Shown: positions 30,109 to 39,858, counted from the stretch's first letter. The stretch: DNA of 64,000 bases from Verrucomicrobiota bacterium (GCA_016235555.1 JACRKC010000009.1:41163-105162), one strand, 5' to 3'. The notes: a model not told the origin generated them from the sequence alone. Numbers and translations: made by a program.

Positions 30109-32022
30109 TCACGGTTTGTGCGGGGTCATTCGCCAGGCTTCGAATGCTGCCTTTGCTTCTGTAAACTGCGGCGTAACGCGGCAAATATCCTCCACCAGTC
30201 TGATCGCCAACGCGGGATCGTGTTCGGCAAGAATCAATCGAGCGAATCCAAGAGCCTTCTCGGAGCGCGCCAGTTCGCCATTCAGGTAAATCTGCGCGTG
30301 GGCGAGCATCGCCGCGTTTTCACCTCTGGCGTGATCCACGCGCATTTGGGCAAAGCGCAAGTCGGCGTCCCGTCGCGTCAGCCAAGGCGGCAGCGGCTCA
30401 AATCCACGCGCTTCATGCAGCATAGCCGCGGCTTTCGCCCATTCGTGGGCCGCGATCAATCGTTCGATTTCTGAAAAGAAGGCATCTCCCTTGGGTCGCG
30501 TCCAAGTTTGCACCTTGGACACAGGTTCGGGTTTCCTCGGCGCACCGCCCGCCTTCTGGCGGAGTTCGTCGTGCTGCGCTTGGAGCCACTCGCTTGCGGG
30601 GAAACAGCCGGCCGCAAGTTCGCAGACACGGAGTGCCGAGTCGAAGCGGTTCGCGCGTGTCAGCGCTTCAATGGTCCCGCGATAGATCCCTATGCTGGGC
30701 GGTGACTGCCGCACGTGTTCGAGCAGGGCTCGTTGCGCCGCCTCGCTTGGATCGAGAGCAGCTCTCACCAAGCGGTCCAGCCAGGCCGTGGCCATGGTAT
30801 CGGAGCCATCCGGCGATCGGCGGATGGTCGATAGCAGCTTCAGCGCTTCCTTTGCTTCCTCCCAAGCCGCCCGTCGGATCGCCGCCTCGACGATGGCGTT
30901 GTTCAATCGGTCCATGGCGTAGCCGCGTTCTTTGGCGGCGGTTGCGCAGTGTTTCACCAAGGAGGATTGCCCGATCTGGGCCAGCGGTTCCGCCGCCAAG
31001 AGGATGTTTCCGATCGAGCTGCCGTGACGAAAAACGTAGTCGGCGAGAGCCGCTTCGGCGGCCGTCGTTTCTCCAGCCATGGCCAGCTGGGCGATGCCAA
31101 AGACAAGCTCCTCGGGGCGATTTGAGGTGACGGCGCGAAATCGGCGCAGGGCATCGCCCATTTTTTCCGCATCTCCTGCTTCCCGGCAGGCCCGCACCAA
31201 GAAGCGGTAGACCAGCGCCGGTTCGGCCGCTGGGTTTTCAAGCTCCCGCGTCAGGAGGTTCACCAGGTCCTTGGCACGGTTGCCCGCGAGCAAGGCCAGC
31301 GCGGTTTGTTCGATTCGCGTGTTTGGCTGAAACGAGCGTTCCGCCACACCCAACGCCTGCTCAATATGTCCCGCGGCCAGCAGGGCGGTGAATTTCTGCT
31401 CCCCCAACCACCGCCCATCCCGACGGACATCCTCCGGACTCATCCCGCTGCCCACCTGGTCGCAGGCGGCGATTATGGCGGCGTAATCTTCGCCGCGAGC
31501 CGCCAGTTCAAAGAACGCTTTGAGATAAGCCCGGCCGGGATAACTGCGGCCGATACCGTCCCGCAGGGTGATGATTGCTTGGGGCCAGCGTCGGGTTATG
31601 ACCAGAAATTCAGCAAGGTGGAGGCGCGCTTCGCGGTCGTCTGCTCCCTTGGCAAAGCCGAGGCGGATGAGTGTGGCCGCCTCGGCAAACTTGCGTTGCT
31701 GCCATAGCTCCTTCCCGCGGTCGATCAGGGCTTCGCCCTGTTTCACCGCCACCGAGGTTCTCCGAAACGGGTAGAGCAACGCGTCCTGATAGGTCATCCG
31801 GCCTTTCGCGTCGCGTTTCCAGACGTAGTGCAGTCCGGTTGCCAGACCGGTCCAAGCCACCGCCGCCATGACGGTCGTCCACACCAGCGTGCCGCGGAGG
31901 CTGATCGCGAGACCACTTTCTGGGAAACCCGGCGTGCGCTCATAGAAGCCGAACCAACCCAGGTGCCACCGGGCTTTGATTTGGTCGGATGCGCCCCAGA
32001 TGAAGTTGACTCGTGGTATCAT
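30109..32022 (-). CDS. Membrane-anchored TPR-like repeat protein
   Basis: A 637-residue protein. ATG 32022 gives MIPRVNFIWGASDQIKARWHLGWFGFYE, an opening I associate with a conserved verrucomicrobial protein group, and a membrane helix follows (TLVWTTVMAAVAWTGLATGLHYVW). The rest is almost wholly helical with repeated TPR-like pairs (ALIDRGKELWQQRKFAEAATLIRLGFAKG, REARLHLAEFLVITRRWPQAIITLRDGI, and so on). It probably acts as a scaffold on the membrane. No enzyme motif. No neighbouring gene shares its direction, so its partner is not evident. Confidence 0.7.
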   Translation of the reverse strand: MIPRVNFIWGASDQIKARWHLGWFGFYERTPGFPESGLAISLRGTLVWTTVMAAVAWTGLATGLHYVWKRDAKGRMTYQDALLYPFRRTSVAVKQGEALIDRGKELWQQRKFAEAATLIRLGFAKGADDREARLHLAEFLVITRRWPQAIITLRDGIGRSYPGRAYLKAFFELAARGEDYAAIIAACDQVGSGMSPEDVRRDGRWLGEQKFTALLAAGHIEQALGVAERSFQPNTRIEQTALALLAGNRAKDLVNLLTRELENPAAEPALVYRFLVRACREAGDAEKMGDALRRFRAVTSNRPEELVFGIAQLAMAGETTAAEAALADYVFRHGSSIGNILLAAEPLAQIGQSSLVKHCATAAKERGYAMDRLNNAIVEAAIRRAAWEEAKEALKLLSTIRRSPDGSDTMATAWLDRLVRAALDPSEAAQRALLEHVRQSPPSIGIYRGTIEALTRANRFDSALRVCELAAGCFPASEWLQAQHDELRQKAGGAPRKPEPVSKVQTWTRPKGDAFFSEIERLIAAHEWAKAAAMLHEARGFEPLPPWLTRRDADLRFAQMRVDHARGENAAMLAHAQIYLNGELARSEKALGFARLILAEHDPALAIRLVEDICRVTPQFTEAKAAFEAWRMTPHKP

Positions 32023-32167
32023 GGCTGCCCGTCCCATCGGACAAAGCCCCTGGCTTCGCAATCAACCACCCCCGTGCTACCAAGCGAAATTCTCGCTTGG
32101 GCCGCCATTCCTGCGCGATTTCTCTCTTGGACCATGAGCTCTTCAATTCTCGGCGGTTCTCGGCATC

Positions 32168-32452
32168 TTGGTAGCGGTGGCTGTTGCTCGTGTAGTCACG
32201 CCCGTGGCTAAGGCACAGACAAATCTTATCCTAAATTCCGGATTTGAGAGTGGGACGTCCAACGGGACCTTTGTTGGTGATGCAGGAGTCGATCCGGGGA
32301 ATGCCGGCTACCACAGCGGAAGCGCTGGTTACGTTAACTCCGGAGGGACGAACGGAAATACCGGTTCAATAAGTCAGACGTTCAACCCGGTTTCGGGACA
32401 GTCGTATTCGATTGGTTTCTATTCAAGCGCTTCTGCGTTTATTGCGGTTTAG
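32168..32452 (+). pseudogene. Truncated secreted protein, PEP-CTERM/adhesin style
   Basis: From TTG 32168 the frame gives a weak signal-like start (LVAVAVARVVTPVAKA/Q) then TNLILNSGFESGTSNGTFVGDAG…GGTNGNTGSISQTFNPVSGQSYSIGFYSSASAF and stops at 32452. NLILNSGFESG is the usual mature start of secreted carbohydrate-binding-like or PEP-CTERM proteins several hundred residues long. Here both the start (an ATG at 32133 lies in another frame) and the C-terminus are missing. Base composition is clearly less GC-rich than the neighbours, suggesting transferred DNA. Confidence 0.5.
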
Positions 32453-32622
32453 CCCCCGAGAGAGAGAAGTTCTTCCTTCGGTTGTTCAACCACCGACTGC
32501 CCGTCGCCGCCACCGTCACCCACAAGCGATGGCCGAGAATGGGCGGACGCCGCATTTGGGGTGTTCCTGTCATTGCCAAGCCGCGGGGCGGCCTCAAGCT
32601 CCAGCGCAAACCCTGTCTCTCC

Positions 32623-33408
32623 ATGGAAGTCATCATCCGCGACAACCAAGACGCCGGCTGTGTCCTCGGCGCAAAAATCATCGCCCGCGTCGTGCGGGAA
32701 AAACCCGACGCCGTGCTCGGCCTCGCCACCGGCCGCACACCGCTGCGCCTTTATCAGGAGCTGATCCGCATGCACCGCGCGGAAGGCCTCGATTTCAGCC
32801 GCGTCACCACCTTCAACCTCGACGAATACGTCGGCCTGCCGGCGGACCATGTGCAGTCCTACCGGTATTTCATGAACGAGAATCTTTTTAAGCACATCAA
32901 CATCGACCTCGCGCGCACCCACGTGCCCGACGGCACGGCGCACGATCTCCACGCCGAATGCCGCCGCTACGAAGATCGCATCGCGGGCGTCGGCGGCATC
33001 GATCTCCAGCTCCTCGGCCTCGGCCGCAACGGCCACATCGGTTTCAACGAGCCCACCGGCTCGCTCCGCTCGCGCACGTGGTTGAAGATTCTCTCCGAGC
33101 AGACGCTCAAGGACAACAGCGCCGTCTTCGGCTCGCTCGAAGGCATGCCGAAGCACGCGCTCACGATGGGCATCGGCACGATTCTCGATGCGAAACGCAT
33201 CCTCCTCCTCGCGTTCGGTCCCGCGAAGGTGCGCGCCGTCGAACACATGGTCGAGGGCCCGCTCGCCGCGATCTGCCCCGGCTCCGCGTTGCAGATGCAC
33301 CCGCGCGCGACCGTGATCCTCGACGAGAATTCCGCCGCGGGCCTCCACTACGCCGAGCACTACCGCTGGATCGACAGCCACAAGCTCGCGTGGCAGCGCT
33401 ACGATTGA
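32623..33408 (+). CDS. nagB: Glucosamine-6-phosphate deaminase
   Basis: A 261-residue enzyme that converts glucosamine 6-phosphate to fructose 6-phosphate and ammonia. It starts MEVIIRDNQDAGCVLGAKIIARVV; longer in-frame starts add non-family residues. Motifs are LGLATGRTPLRLYQEL, TTFNLDEYVGLPADHVQSYRYFMN (catalytic Asp), LLGLGRNGHIGFNEPTG (catalytic His/Glu) and ALTMGIGTILDAK. The normal length is about 260. It has its own terminator and no other amino-sugar gene is adjacent. Confidence 0.96.
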   Translation: MEVIIRDNQDAGCVLGAKIIARVVREKPDAVLGLATGRTPLRLYQELIRMHRAEGLDFSRVTTFNLDEYVGLPADHVQSYRYFMNENLFKHINIDLARTHVPDGTAHDLHAECRRYEDRIAGVGGIDLQLLGLGRNGHIGFNEPTGSLRSRTWLKILSEQTLKDNSAVFGSLEGMPKHALTMGIGTILDAKRILLLAFGPAKVRAVEHMVEGPLAAICPGSALQMHPRATVILDENSAAGLHYAEHYRWIDSHKLAWQRYD

Positions 33409-33465
33409 GCGGCGGGAGGCCGGAGCGCGCCCTCGCAGCGCGAGACTGCCGGTTGATCTGCGCCC

Positions 33466-33490
33466 GGACGGGCTCCGTCCCCGATTTTTC
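33466..33490 (+). terminator. Intrinsic terminator after nagB
   Basis: GGACGG (33466-33471), loop GCT, CCGTCC (33475-33480), then CCGATTTTTC. A 6-bp G/C stem plus a T-run 58 bp after the nagB stop fits a rho-independent terminator and separates nagB from the TonB receptor gene. Confidence 0.65.
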
Positions 33491-33618
33491 TTGTTGATGG
33501 CGGATTTGTGCTAGGGAGCGGCCTCGCGCCGCGCCGCGCCGCGCGTTCGTGTGCTGGCCTCGCGCCGCTTTGTGTCCCGCATGTGCGGCGCGGCGATCAA
33601 ACCTCAACCCCCTCCCGT

Positions 33619-36132
33619 ATGAATCAGCCCGTTCGTCTCACCCTGCCGCCTTTCGCGCAGTTGCTCGGCCTCGCCGTCGCCTTGTCCACGCCGCTTGCCC
33701 TCTCCGCCCAGTCTGCGGATACGCCGCCCGCGAAGAACGACGCCGCGGCCGAGGACCCCGTCAAACTCGACCAGTTCGTGATCACCGCCGTCGCGCGGCC
33801 CGACAAGTCGCAGCTCCAGTCCTCCGTCTCCGTCAGCTCGCTCTCGATCGAGAAGCTCGAGCTCTTCACGCCGCGCAACACCGCCGAGCTCTTCCGCTCG
33901 CTGCCCGGCATCCGCGTCGAGTCCACCTCGGGCGAGGGCAACGCCAACCTCACCATCCGCGGCATCCCGCTCTCCGACGGCGGCTCGCGTTACGTCCAGT
34001 TCCAGGAGGACGGCCTGCCCATCGTCGAGTTCGGCGACATCGCGTTCGGCAACGCCGACGTGCTCTTCCGCTCCGATGCCACCATCGGCAACGTCGAAGC
34101 CGTGCGCGGCGGCAGCGCCGCGATCTTCGCCTCCAATTCCCCCGGCGGCGCGATCAACATGATCTCGAAGAACGGCACCAACCCCGGCGGCACGCTCGCG
34201 CTCATCTACGGCCTCGACTTCGACACCACCCGCGCCGAGTTCAACTACGGCGGCCCGATCAACCCCGACACGCGCTTCAACGTCGGCGGCTTCTACCGCC
34301 GCGGCGAAGGCCCGCGCACGACCGGCACCACCGGCGGCGGCGGCCAGGTGAAGCTCAATGTCACCCGCGATCTTCCCAACGGCGGCTACCTTCGCCTGCA
34401 CCTCAAGGCCATCGACGACACCGCGCCCACCTACCTGCCCGCGCCCGCGAAGGTCAACAGCGTCTCCTCCTTCGGCAATCTCCCCGGCTACAACGTCCTC
34501 ACCGGCTCGCTCTACACGCCGAACCTCACCACCGACAACGGCGTCGATACCCACGGCCAGCGCGTCACGCGCCACTTCGACGGCATCCGCTCCAAGGTCG
34601 CCTCCATCGGCGCCGAGGTGATGGTCTCCCCCGCCGACGATCTCACCATCACCGATCGCGTGCGCGTCGCCTCGCAATCCGCGCAATGGGGCGCGCCGTT
34701 CCCCGCCAGCATCCGCACCGCGTCGGACGCGCTCAAGACCTACGCGCCCACCTTCACCGGCGCGACGAAACTGGTTTACGCCTCCGGCGACGCCAAGGGC
34801 CAGACCGTCGCTTCCGACGCGCTCGTCACCACCGTCCACGCTTTCGACACCAACGCCCGCGACCTCGGCTGGATGGGCAACGACCTCAAAATTAATAAAT
34901 TCATCAAGCTCGGCGACGGCGCCAAACTCGACTTCACCGCCGGCTACTACTCCTCGCAGCAGAAAATCGTGCAGGACTGGGCCTGGGCCTCCTACCTCCT
35001 CGAGACCAAGGGCAAGAACGCCGGCACGATCAATCTCGCCAACACCGCCGGCACCGCGCTCACCAGCAATGGCCAGCTCAGCTACGGCCCGATTGACTGG
35101 GGCAATTTCTCGCGCGGTTACGATCTCACCTACACCGTCGACGCGCCCGTCGCCAGCGTGACGTATCAGAACGGCCCGCTCAGCCTCGATGCCGGCGTGC
35201 GTCACGATAACGTGAAAGCCCGCGGCAGCGTCATCGACGGCACCGCCCGCAGCTACGATCTCAACGGCGATGGCGCCATCTCCGGCGCCGAGCTCGGCGG
35301 CGTGCCGACCTTCGACTGGTCGAAGGCCACTAACGTCAACTACAGCCTCGGCTACACCAGCTACTCCGCCGGCGCGAACTACGGTGCGACCAAGGACCTC
35401 GCGTTCTTCGGCCGCTTCTCCTTCGGCGGCCGCGCCGGCGCCGATCGTCTCGCGCTCAACGCCGGTTCGAGCGGCCCCGGCTTCCAGGCGAAGTCCTTCT
35501 ACTACGACGTCCGCCAGGCCGAGGTCGGCGTGAAATACCGCACCGCCAAGCTCCTGCCCGGCCGCCTCGTGTTCAACGCCACGCTCTTCAACGCGAAGAC
35601 GCGCGAGCCCTCCGGCGCCGAGCTCAACAAGGTCAACCCGCCCATCGACTATACCTCGACCGGCCTCGAGCTCGAGGGCTCCTACCGCCTCGAAGGCTTC
35701 GAGCTGCGCGCCAACGCCACCTACACGCACGCCCGCGGCTCCGTCGCCTCCGGCACCGGCCGCCTCTCGTTCGATCCGCGTCGCCAGGCCGACTTCATCT
35801 ACACGATCGCCCCGTCCTACACGTTCGGCGCGTTCAGCCTCGGCGGCTCCGCGATCGGCACGACCGAGTCCTACTTCCAGGACCCCGCGCACGGCACCAC
35901 GCAAAACGCCACCGCGATCAAGCTGCCCGCCTACGTCACGATCAACGGCTTCGCCGCCTACACGATCGCGAAGAACGTCACGCTCACCGTCAGCGTGAAC
36001 AATCTCTTCAACGCCACCGGCTGGACCGAAGGCGAGGACGGCTCGCTGCCCGCGGCCAACGCGCTGCCGATCACCCGCGCGCGCACCATCCCCGGCCGCA
36101 CCACGTCGCTCACGCTCCGCTACGCGTTCTGA
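33619..36132 (+). CDS. TonB-dependent receptor, probable sucrose/oligosaccharide uptake
   Basis: An 837-residue outer-membrane receptor. ATG 33619 gives a signal peptide (LLGLAVALSTPLALSAQS), then a plug domain (VKLDQFVITAVARPD; FRSLPGIRVESTSGEGNANLTIRGIPLSDGG; VEAVRGGSAAIFASNSPGGAINMISK) and a 22-strand-type barrel rich in alternating Tyr/Phe. It ends TTSLTLRYAF with the terminal Phe recognised by the BAM complex. It directly precedes sucrose phosphorylase and fructokinase genes on the same strand, so sucrose or a sucrose-containing oligosaccharide is the likely substrate (inference). No TonB/ExbB gene is nearby. Confidence 0.93.
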   Translation: MNQPVRLTLPPFAQLLGLAVALSTPLALSAQSADTPPAKNDAAAEDPVKLDQFVITAVARPDKSQLQSSVSVSSLSIEKLELFTPRNTAELFRSLPGIRVESTSGEGNANLTIRGIPLSDGGSRYVQFQEDGLPIVEFGDIAFGNADVLFRSDATIGNVEAVRGGSAAIFASNSPGGAINMISKNGTNPGGTLALIYGLDFDTTRAEFNYGGPINPDTRFNVGGFYRRGEGPRTTGTTGGGGQVKLNVTRDLPNGGYLRLHLKAIDDTAPTYLPAPAKVNSVSSFGNLPGYNVLTGSLYTPNLTTDNGVDTHGQRVTRHFDGIRSKVASIGAEVMVSPADDLTITDRVRVASQSAQWGAPFPASIRTASDALKTYAPTFTGATKLVYASGDAKGQTVASDALVTTVHAFDTNARDLGWMGNDLKINKFIKLGDGAKLDFTAGYYSSQQKIVQDWAWASYLLETKGKNAGTINLANTAGTALTSNGQLSYGPIDWGNFSRGYDLTYTVDAPVASVTYQNGPLSLDAGVRHDNVKARGSVIDGTARSYDLNGDGAISGAELGGVPTFDWSKATNVNYSLGYTSYSAGANYGATKDLAFFGRFSFGGRAGADRLALNAGSSGPGFQAKSFYYDVRQAEVGVKYRTAKLLPGRLVFNATLFNAKTREPSGAELNKVNPPIDYTSTGLELEGSYRLEGFELRANATYTHARGSVASGTGRLSFDPRRQADFIYTIAPSYTFGAFSLGGSAIGTTESYFQDPAHGTTQNATAIKLPAYVTINGFAAYTIAKNVTLTVSVNNLFNATGWTEGEDGSLPAANALPITRARTIPGRTTSLTLRYAF

Positions 36133-36149
36133 TCCATCCGCGCGCGTCC

Positions 36150-36178
36150 GGCGCTCCGCCCACCCGGCGCGGAGCGCC
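36150..36178 (+). terminator. Hairpin between receptor and sucrose phosphorylase genes
   Basis: GGCGCTCCGC and GCGGAGCGCC form a perfect 10-bp stem around a 9-nt loop, 17 bp after the receptor stop. It lacks a T-run, so it may stabilise the receptor message or partly attenuate the downstream genes rather than terminate fully. Confidence 0.5.
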
Positions 36179-36203
36179 GCCGCCGCGCGCACCTTCCGGT
36201 CCC

Positions 36204-37688
36204 GTGCGCAACCAAGTTCAACTCATCACCTACGTCGACCGCCTCGGCGGCGGCGGTTTCGCCGAGCTGCGCCGACTGCTGGCCGGGCCGCTCGCCGGCC
36301 TCTTCGGCGGCGTGCACGCGCTCCCGTTCTTCCACGCGATCGACGGCGCCGACGCCGGCTTCGACCCCATCGACCACACGCGCGTCGACCCGCGCCTCGG
36401 CGATTGGTCGCACGTCGAGGCCCTCAGCGCCGACGTGCCCGTGATGGCCGACCTGATCGTCAACCACGTGTCGGCCGACTCGCCGCAATTCCGCGACTTC
36501 TCCGTTCGCGGCGCCGCTTCGCCCTACGCCGAGCTGTTTCTCACCGCCGAGCGCGTCTTTCCCCACGGCGCCAGCGACACCGAGCTGCAAAAAATCTTCC
36601 GCCCGCGGCCCGGGCTGCCGTTCACCGAGGTCACGCTCGCCAACGGCGAGCCCCGCCGGCTCTGGACGACCTTCACGCCGCAGCAGCTCGACATCGACGT
36701 CCGTTCGCCCGCCGGCGCGGCCTATCTCACCTCGATTCTCCAGCAGTTCCAGCGCAGCGGCATCACGATGATCCGGCTCGACGCCGCCGGCTACGCGGTC
36801 AAGCGCCCCGGCACGAGCTGCTTCATGCTGCCCGAGACCTACGAGTTCATCTCCGACCTCACCGCGCAGGCGCGCGCGCTCGGCATGGAGGTGCTCGTGG
36901 AGATTCACAGCTATCACCGCGACCAGATCGCGATCGCCCGGCGCGTCGACCGCGTCTACGATTTCGCGCTGCCGCCGCTCGTGCTGCACGCGCTCTTCAA
37001 CCGCACCGCCCGCGGCCTGAAGTCGTGGCTCGCGATCAGCCCGCGCAACTGCCTCACCGTCCTCGATACGCACGACGGCATCGGCATCGTCGACGTCGGC
37101 GCCGATCCCGCCGACCGCGCGGGCCGGCCCGGCCTCATCCCGCCCGTGGAACTCGACCCGCTCGTCGAACGCATCCACGCCAACAGCCGCGGCCAGAGCC
37201 GCCAGGCCACCGGCGCGGCCGCGCACAACCTCGACCTCTACCAGGTCAACTGCACCTACTACGACGCGCTCGGCCGGGACGATCGCGCCTACCTCACCGC
37301 GCGCGCGCTCCAGTTTTTCGCGCCCGGCGTCCCGCAGGTTTACTACGCTGGCCTGCTCGCGGCGCACAACGACATGGCGCTGCTCGCGCGCTCCAAGGTC
37401 GGCCGCGACATCAACCGCCCCCACTTCACCGCCGCCGGAATCGACGCCGCGCTCGCGCGCCCCGTCGTGCGCGCCCTGTGCGAGCTCATCTGTTTCCGCA
37501 ACACGCACCCGGCCTTCGCCGGCGAGTTCGCCGTCGGCGCGACGCCCGATCACCAGCTTCAGCTCGCGTGGCGCGCGGGCGCCCAGCACGCGACGCTCGA
37601 CGTCGATCTCGCGCAAAGCTCGGCCCGGCTCGCGGCCACGCGCGCCGATGGCACGGTGGAGACGCGCGACTTGCTCGCCGGGCTGTGA
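36204..37688 (+). CDS. Sucrose phosphorylase (GH13_18)
   Basis: A 494-residue GH13 enzyme closely following the sucrose phosphorylase pattern: RNQVQLITYVDRLGG at the N-terminus, GVHALPFFHAIDGADAGFDPIDHTRVD, nucleophile D193 in IRLDAAGY, acid/base E233 in VEIHSYHR and stabiliser D291 in LDTHDGIGI, each one position off Bifidobacterium adolescentis enzyme numbering. It splits sucrose with phosphate into alpha-glucose 1-phosphate and fructose. No signal peptide, so it acts in the cytoplasm after import. Start GTG 36204. A close GH13_18 relative such as sucrose 6'-phosphate phosphorylase cannot be ruled out. Confidence 0.9.
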   Translation: MRNQVQLITYVDRLGGGGFAELRRLLAGPLAGLFGGVHALPFFHAIDGADAGFDPIDHTRVDPRLGDWSHVEALSADVPVMADLIVNHVSADSPQFRDFSVRGAASPYAELFLTAERVFPHGASDTELQKIFRPRPGLPFTEVTLANGEPRRLWTTFTPQQLDIDVRSPAGAAYLTSILQQFQRSGITMIRLDAAGYAVKRPGTSCFMLPETYEFISDLTAQARALGMEVLVEIHSYHRDQIAIARRVDRVYDFALPPLVLHALFNRTARGLKSWLAISPRNCLTVLDTHDGIGIVDVGADPADRAGRPGLIPPVELDPLVERIHANSRGQSRQATGAAAHNLDLYQVNCTYYDALGRDDRAYLTARALQFFAPGVPQVYYAGLLAAHNDMALLARSKVGRDINRPHFTAAGIDAALARPVVRALCELICFRNTHPAFAGEFAVGATPDHQLQLAWRAGAQHATLDVDLAQSSARLAATRADGTVETRDLLAGL

Positions 37689-37706
37689 GCGAGCAGAAGT
37701 GCCGCG

Positions 37707-38594
37707 ATGCGTTTTCGTTGTCTCGGCCTCGGTGAAATTCTCTGGGACGTGCTGCCCGCCGGCCGCCAGCTCGGCGGCGCGCCCGCCAACTTCGCCTACC
37801 ACGCCGCGGCGCTCGGCGCCGAGGGGCGCGTCGTCTCGCGCATCGGTCGCGACGAGCCCGGCCGCGCGATTCTCGCGCGACTTGAGGAACTCGGCCTGCC
37901 CACCGACACCCTCGAACTCGATGATGCCGCGCCGACGAGCACCGTCACCGTCGCCCTCGGCACTGACGGCCACCCGCACTACACGATTCACGAAAACGTC
38001 GCCTGGGATCGGCTCGCGGCCGAGCCCGCCGCGCGGGCGTCGGTCGCGGCGTCTGATGCGGTCTGCTTCGGCTCGCTCGCCCAGCGCAGCGAGCCGGCCG
38101 GCGCCAGCATCCGCACCTTGCTGGACCTCGCGCGCGCGGACGCGCTCCGCGTTTTCGATCTCAACCTCCGCCAGCATTACTACTCGCGCGCCGTCATCGA
38201 ACAATCCCTGGCGCTGGCCAGCGTGCTCAAGGTCAACGAAACCGAGCTGCCCGTGTTGACGGAGATGTTCGCCCTGCCGCGCGACGAACGCGCCGCGATG
38301 ACGACGCTCGCCCAGCGGTTCGGCCTGCGGGCCGTCGTGTTCACGCGCGGCGCGCGCGGCAGCGTCGTGTTCGCCGATGGCGCGTGGGCCGAGCATCCCG
38401 GCCGGCGCGTCGAGCTCGCCGACACCATCGGCGCGGGCGATTCGTTCACGGCGGCGTTCACGCTGGGCCTCCTGCACGGCTGGCCCCTCGCGACGATCGT
38501 CGATCGCGCGACGGCGGTCGCGGCCTTCGTCTGCACGCAGCCCGGCGCGACGCCGTCGCTACCTGCGGAGCTCGCAGCACCGTTTCGCGGCTGA
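37707..38594 (+). CDS. PfkB-family fructokinase
   Basis: A 295-residue ribokinase-family sugar kinase. It has LGEILWDVLPAGRQLGGAPANFAYHAAALG (N-terminal PfkB signature with sugar-binding Gly/Asn), the lid and DLNLRQHYYS, VVFTRGARGSVVF, and the C-terminal signature DTIGAGDSFTAAF with the catalytic Asp. It begins 18 bp after the sucrose phosphorylase gene, so it should phosphorylate the fructose released by that enzyme. The ATP site and catalytic base are intact. Confidence 0.92.
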   Translation: MRFRCLGLGEILWDVLPAGRQLGGAPANFAYHAAALGAEGRVVSRIGRDEPGRAILARLEELGLPTDTLELDDAAPTSTVTVALGTDGHPHYTIHENVAWDRLAAEPAARASVAASDAVCFGSLAQRSEPAGASIRTLLDLARADALRVFDLNLRQHYYSRAVIEQSLALASVLKVNETELPVLTEMFALPRDERAAMTTLAQRFGLRAVVFTRGARGSVVFADGAWAEHPGRRVELADTIGAGDSFTAAFTLGLLHGWPLATIVDRATAVAAFVCTQPGATPSLPAELAAPFRG

Positions 38595-38606
38595 GCGGGT
38601 CGAGAG

Positions 38607-38688
38607 GGTAGGGCGCGTTGTCCCCAACGCGCCGCCTCAGGGCGCCCGTCCGCACGCCGAATGAACGGCGGATTAAGGATAATCCGCC
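38607..38688. repeat. Two hairpins between convergent genes
   Basis: GGCGCGTTG/CAACGCGCC (38612-38633) and GGCGGATTA/TAATCCGCC (38667-38688) with 4-nt loops. They fill the gap between the convergent fructokinase and AraC genes and could serve as a two-way terminator or belong to the repeat family (both resemble half elements with a GTAGGGCG start). Confidence 0.7.
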
Positions 38689-38695
38689 CCACCGT

Positions 38696-39706
38696 CTAGC
38701 GCGTCACCTTCACCACGGCTTTCGCCATCACTTCGGGCCGGAGGCCGAAGTCGTGTTCCTCGCGATCGTAGAACACCACCTTCGGCTCGCGCTCGAGATG
38801 CGAGGCCACGTGATGCAAATCCGCACGATACTGCACCGGCGAGCGGCCCGTGGCTTTGCGGAAGACCCGCGTGAAATAGTTCGGATCGTTGAAGCCGCAC
38901 GCGCCGGCGATTTCCTTCACGCTGAGCGCGGTCTGGCGCACGGCGTCGATCGCGTTGGTCAGCCGCAGGCGCGTGAGGCATTCGACGATGCGCTCGCCCG
39001 TCTCGCGGTGGAAGAGTTTCGAGAGGTGGCTCGCGGAGCAGCGCAGCTCGGCGGCGAGCATCTCCACGCTCAGGTCGGGGTCCTGGAGATTGTTGCGGAT
39101 CAGCCACTGGCAGCGGAAGACGCGCTCGGTTTCGGAGTAGCGCGCGGCGTCCTGCTCCTCGGCGAGCCCGAGCAGCAGCGAGAGCTCCGCGAGCAGCAGG
39201 CCCTTGATCGCGGTCGCGCACGCCGCCTTGTCGCGGAGGCGCAGCTCGCCCGCGCGGTTCAGGTATTCGACGAGTTCGTGGAACAGGTCGGTCGTGAAGA
39301 AATGGATGTCGTCCACGATCGGATGGCCGGGCGGCGACTCGTGCGCGACATGCACCGAGACGGTTTCGTTGTAGAAGCAGACGACCACGTTCTCGAACGC
39401 CCGCGCGCCGCTGCGCACGGCCTCGCCGTGCGGCACGCCTTTCGGCATCACGCAGATTTCGCCCGGGCCGAGCGTGAATTTCTGATCGGGAAACGCGAAA
39501 TCCGTTTCGCCGCCGAGCTGGATGAAGAGCTCGGGCTTGAAGTGATACTGCATGCCCGGCAGCCGCTCGAAGAGCCGGCGCGTCTCCGGGATGCGCACGC
39601 GCGCCTTGCCCGACTCGAGCAGCGCGATCTGGCGGCGGAACGTCTCGATGAAAAGCCGGCGCGCGTCCACCTTGGCGCCGGAGCGGGAGGGGAGAAACGA
39701 AATCAT
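38696..39706 (-). CDS. AraC-family transcription regulator
   Basis: A 336-residue regulator. The N-terminal half is a cupin-like sensing domain (FKPELFIQLGGETDFAFPDQKFTLGPGEICVMPKGVPHGE). The C-terminal about 100 residues hold the two-HTH AraC domain (LSVEMLAAELRCSASHLSKLFHRETGERIVECLTRLRL… and VKEIAGACGFNDPNYFTRVFRKATGRSPVQYR). It is divergent from the MFS carrier gene with a 152-bp shared gap, and converges on the sucrose genes, so it probably controls the cluster in response to sugar. Confidence 0.9.
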   Translation of the reverse strand: MISFLPSRSGAKVDARRLFIETFRRQIALLESGKARVRIPETRRLFERLPGMQYHFKPELFIQLGGETDFAFPDQKFTLGPGEICVMPKGVPHGEAVRSGARAFENVVVCFYNETVSVHVAHESPPGHPIVDDIHFFTTDLFHELVEYLNRAGELRLRDKAACATAIKGLLLAELSLLLGLAEEQDAARYSETERVFRCQWLIRNNLQDPDLSVEMLAAELRCSASHLSKLFHRETGERIVECLTRLRLTNAIDAVRQTALSVKEIAGACGFNDPNYFTRVFRKATGRSPVQYRADLHHVASHLEREPKVVFYDREEHDFGLRPEVMAKAVVKVTR

Positions 39707-39858
39707 GGGGGGTAACGCGGCGACGCTAGCACCGCCGCCGCCGGGCGCACAGCCGCAAAATCGCTTTGTGCTGCCCTTCGCCGATTTTTCCGGGTGGGCG
39801 GGCTTCCCGTTTTTTGCCGTTATCCGAACATCCGGCCACGCCCCTCGGCACTCCCCCC

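Noticed and set aside
33604..36192. A minus-strand open frame of about 860 codons opposite the TonB receptor
   Set aside because: Gly/Val/Asp/Glu-rich shadow of the receptor's third-position GC; no motif or start signal.
36120..38477. A minus-strand open frame of about 785 codons opposite sucrose phosphorylase and fructokinase
   Set aside because: Antisense to two genes with intact catalytic motifs; composition is that of a shadow frame.
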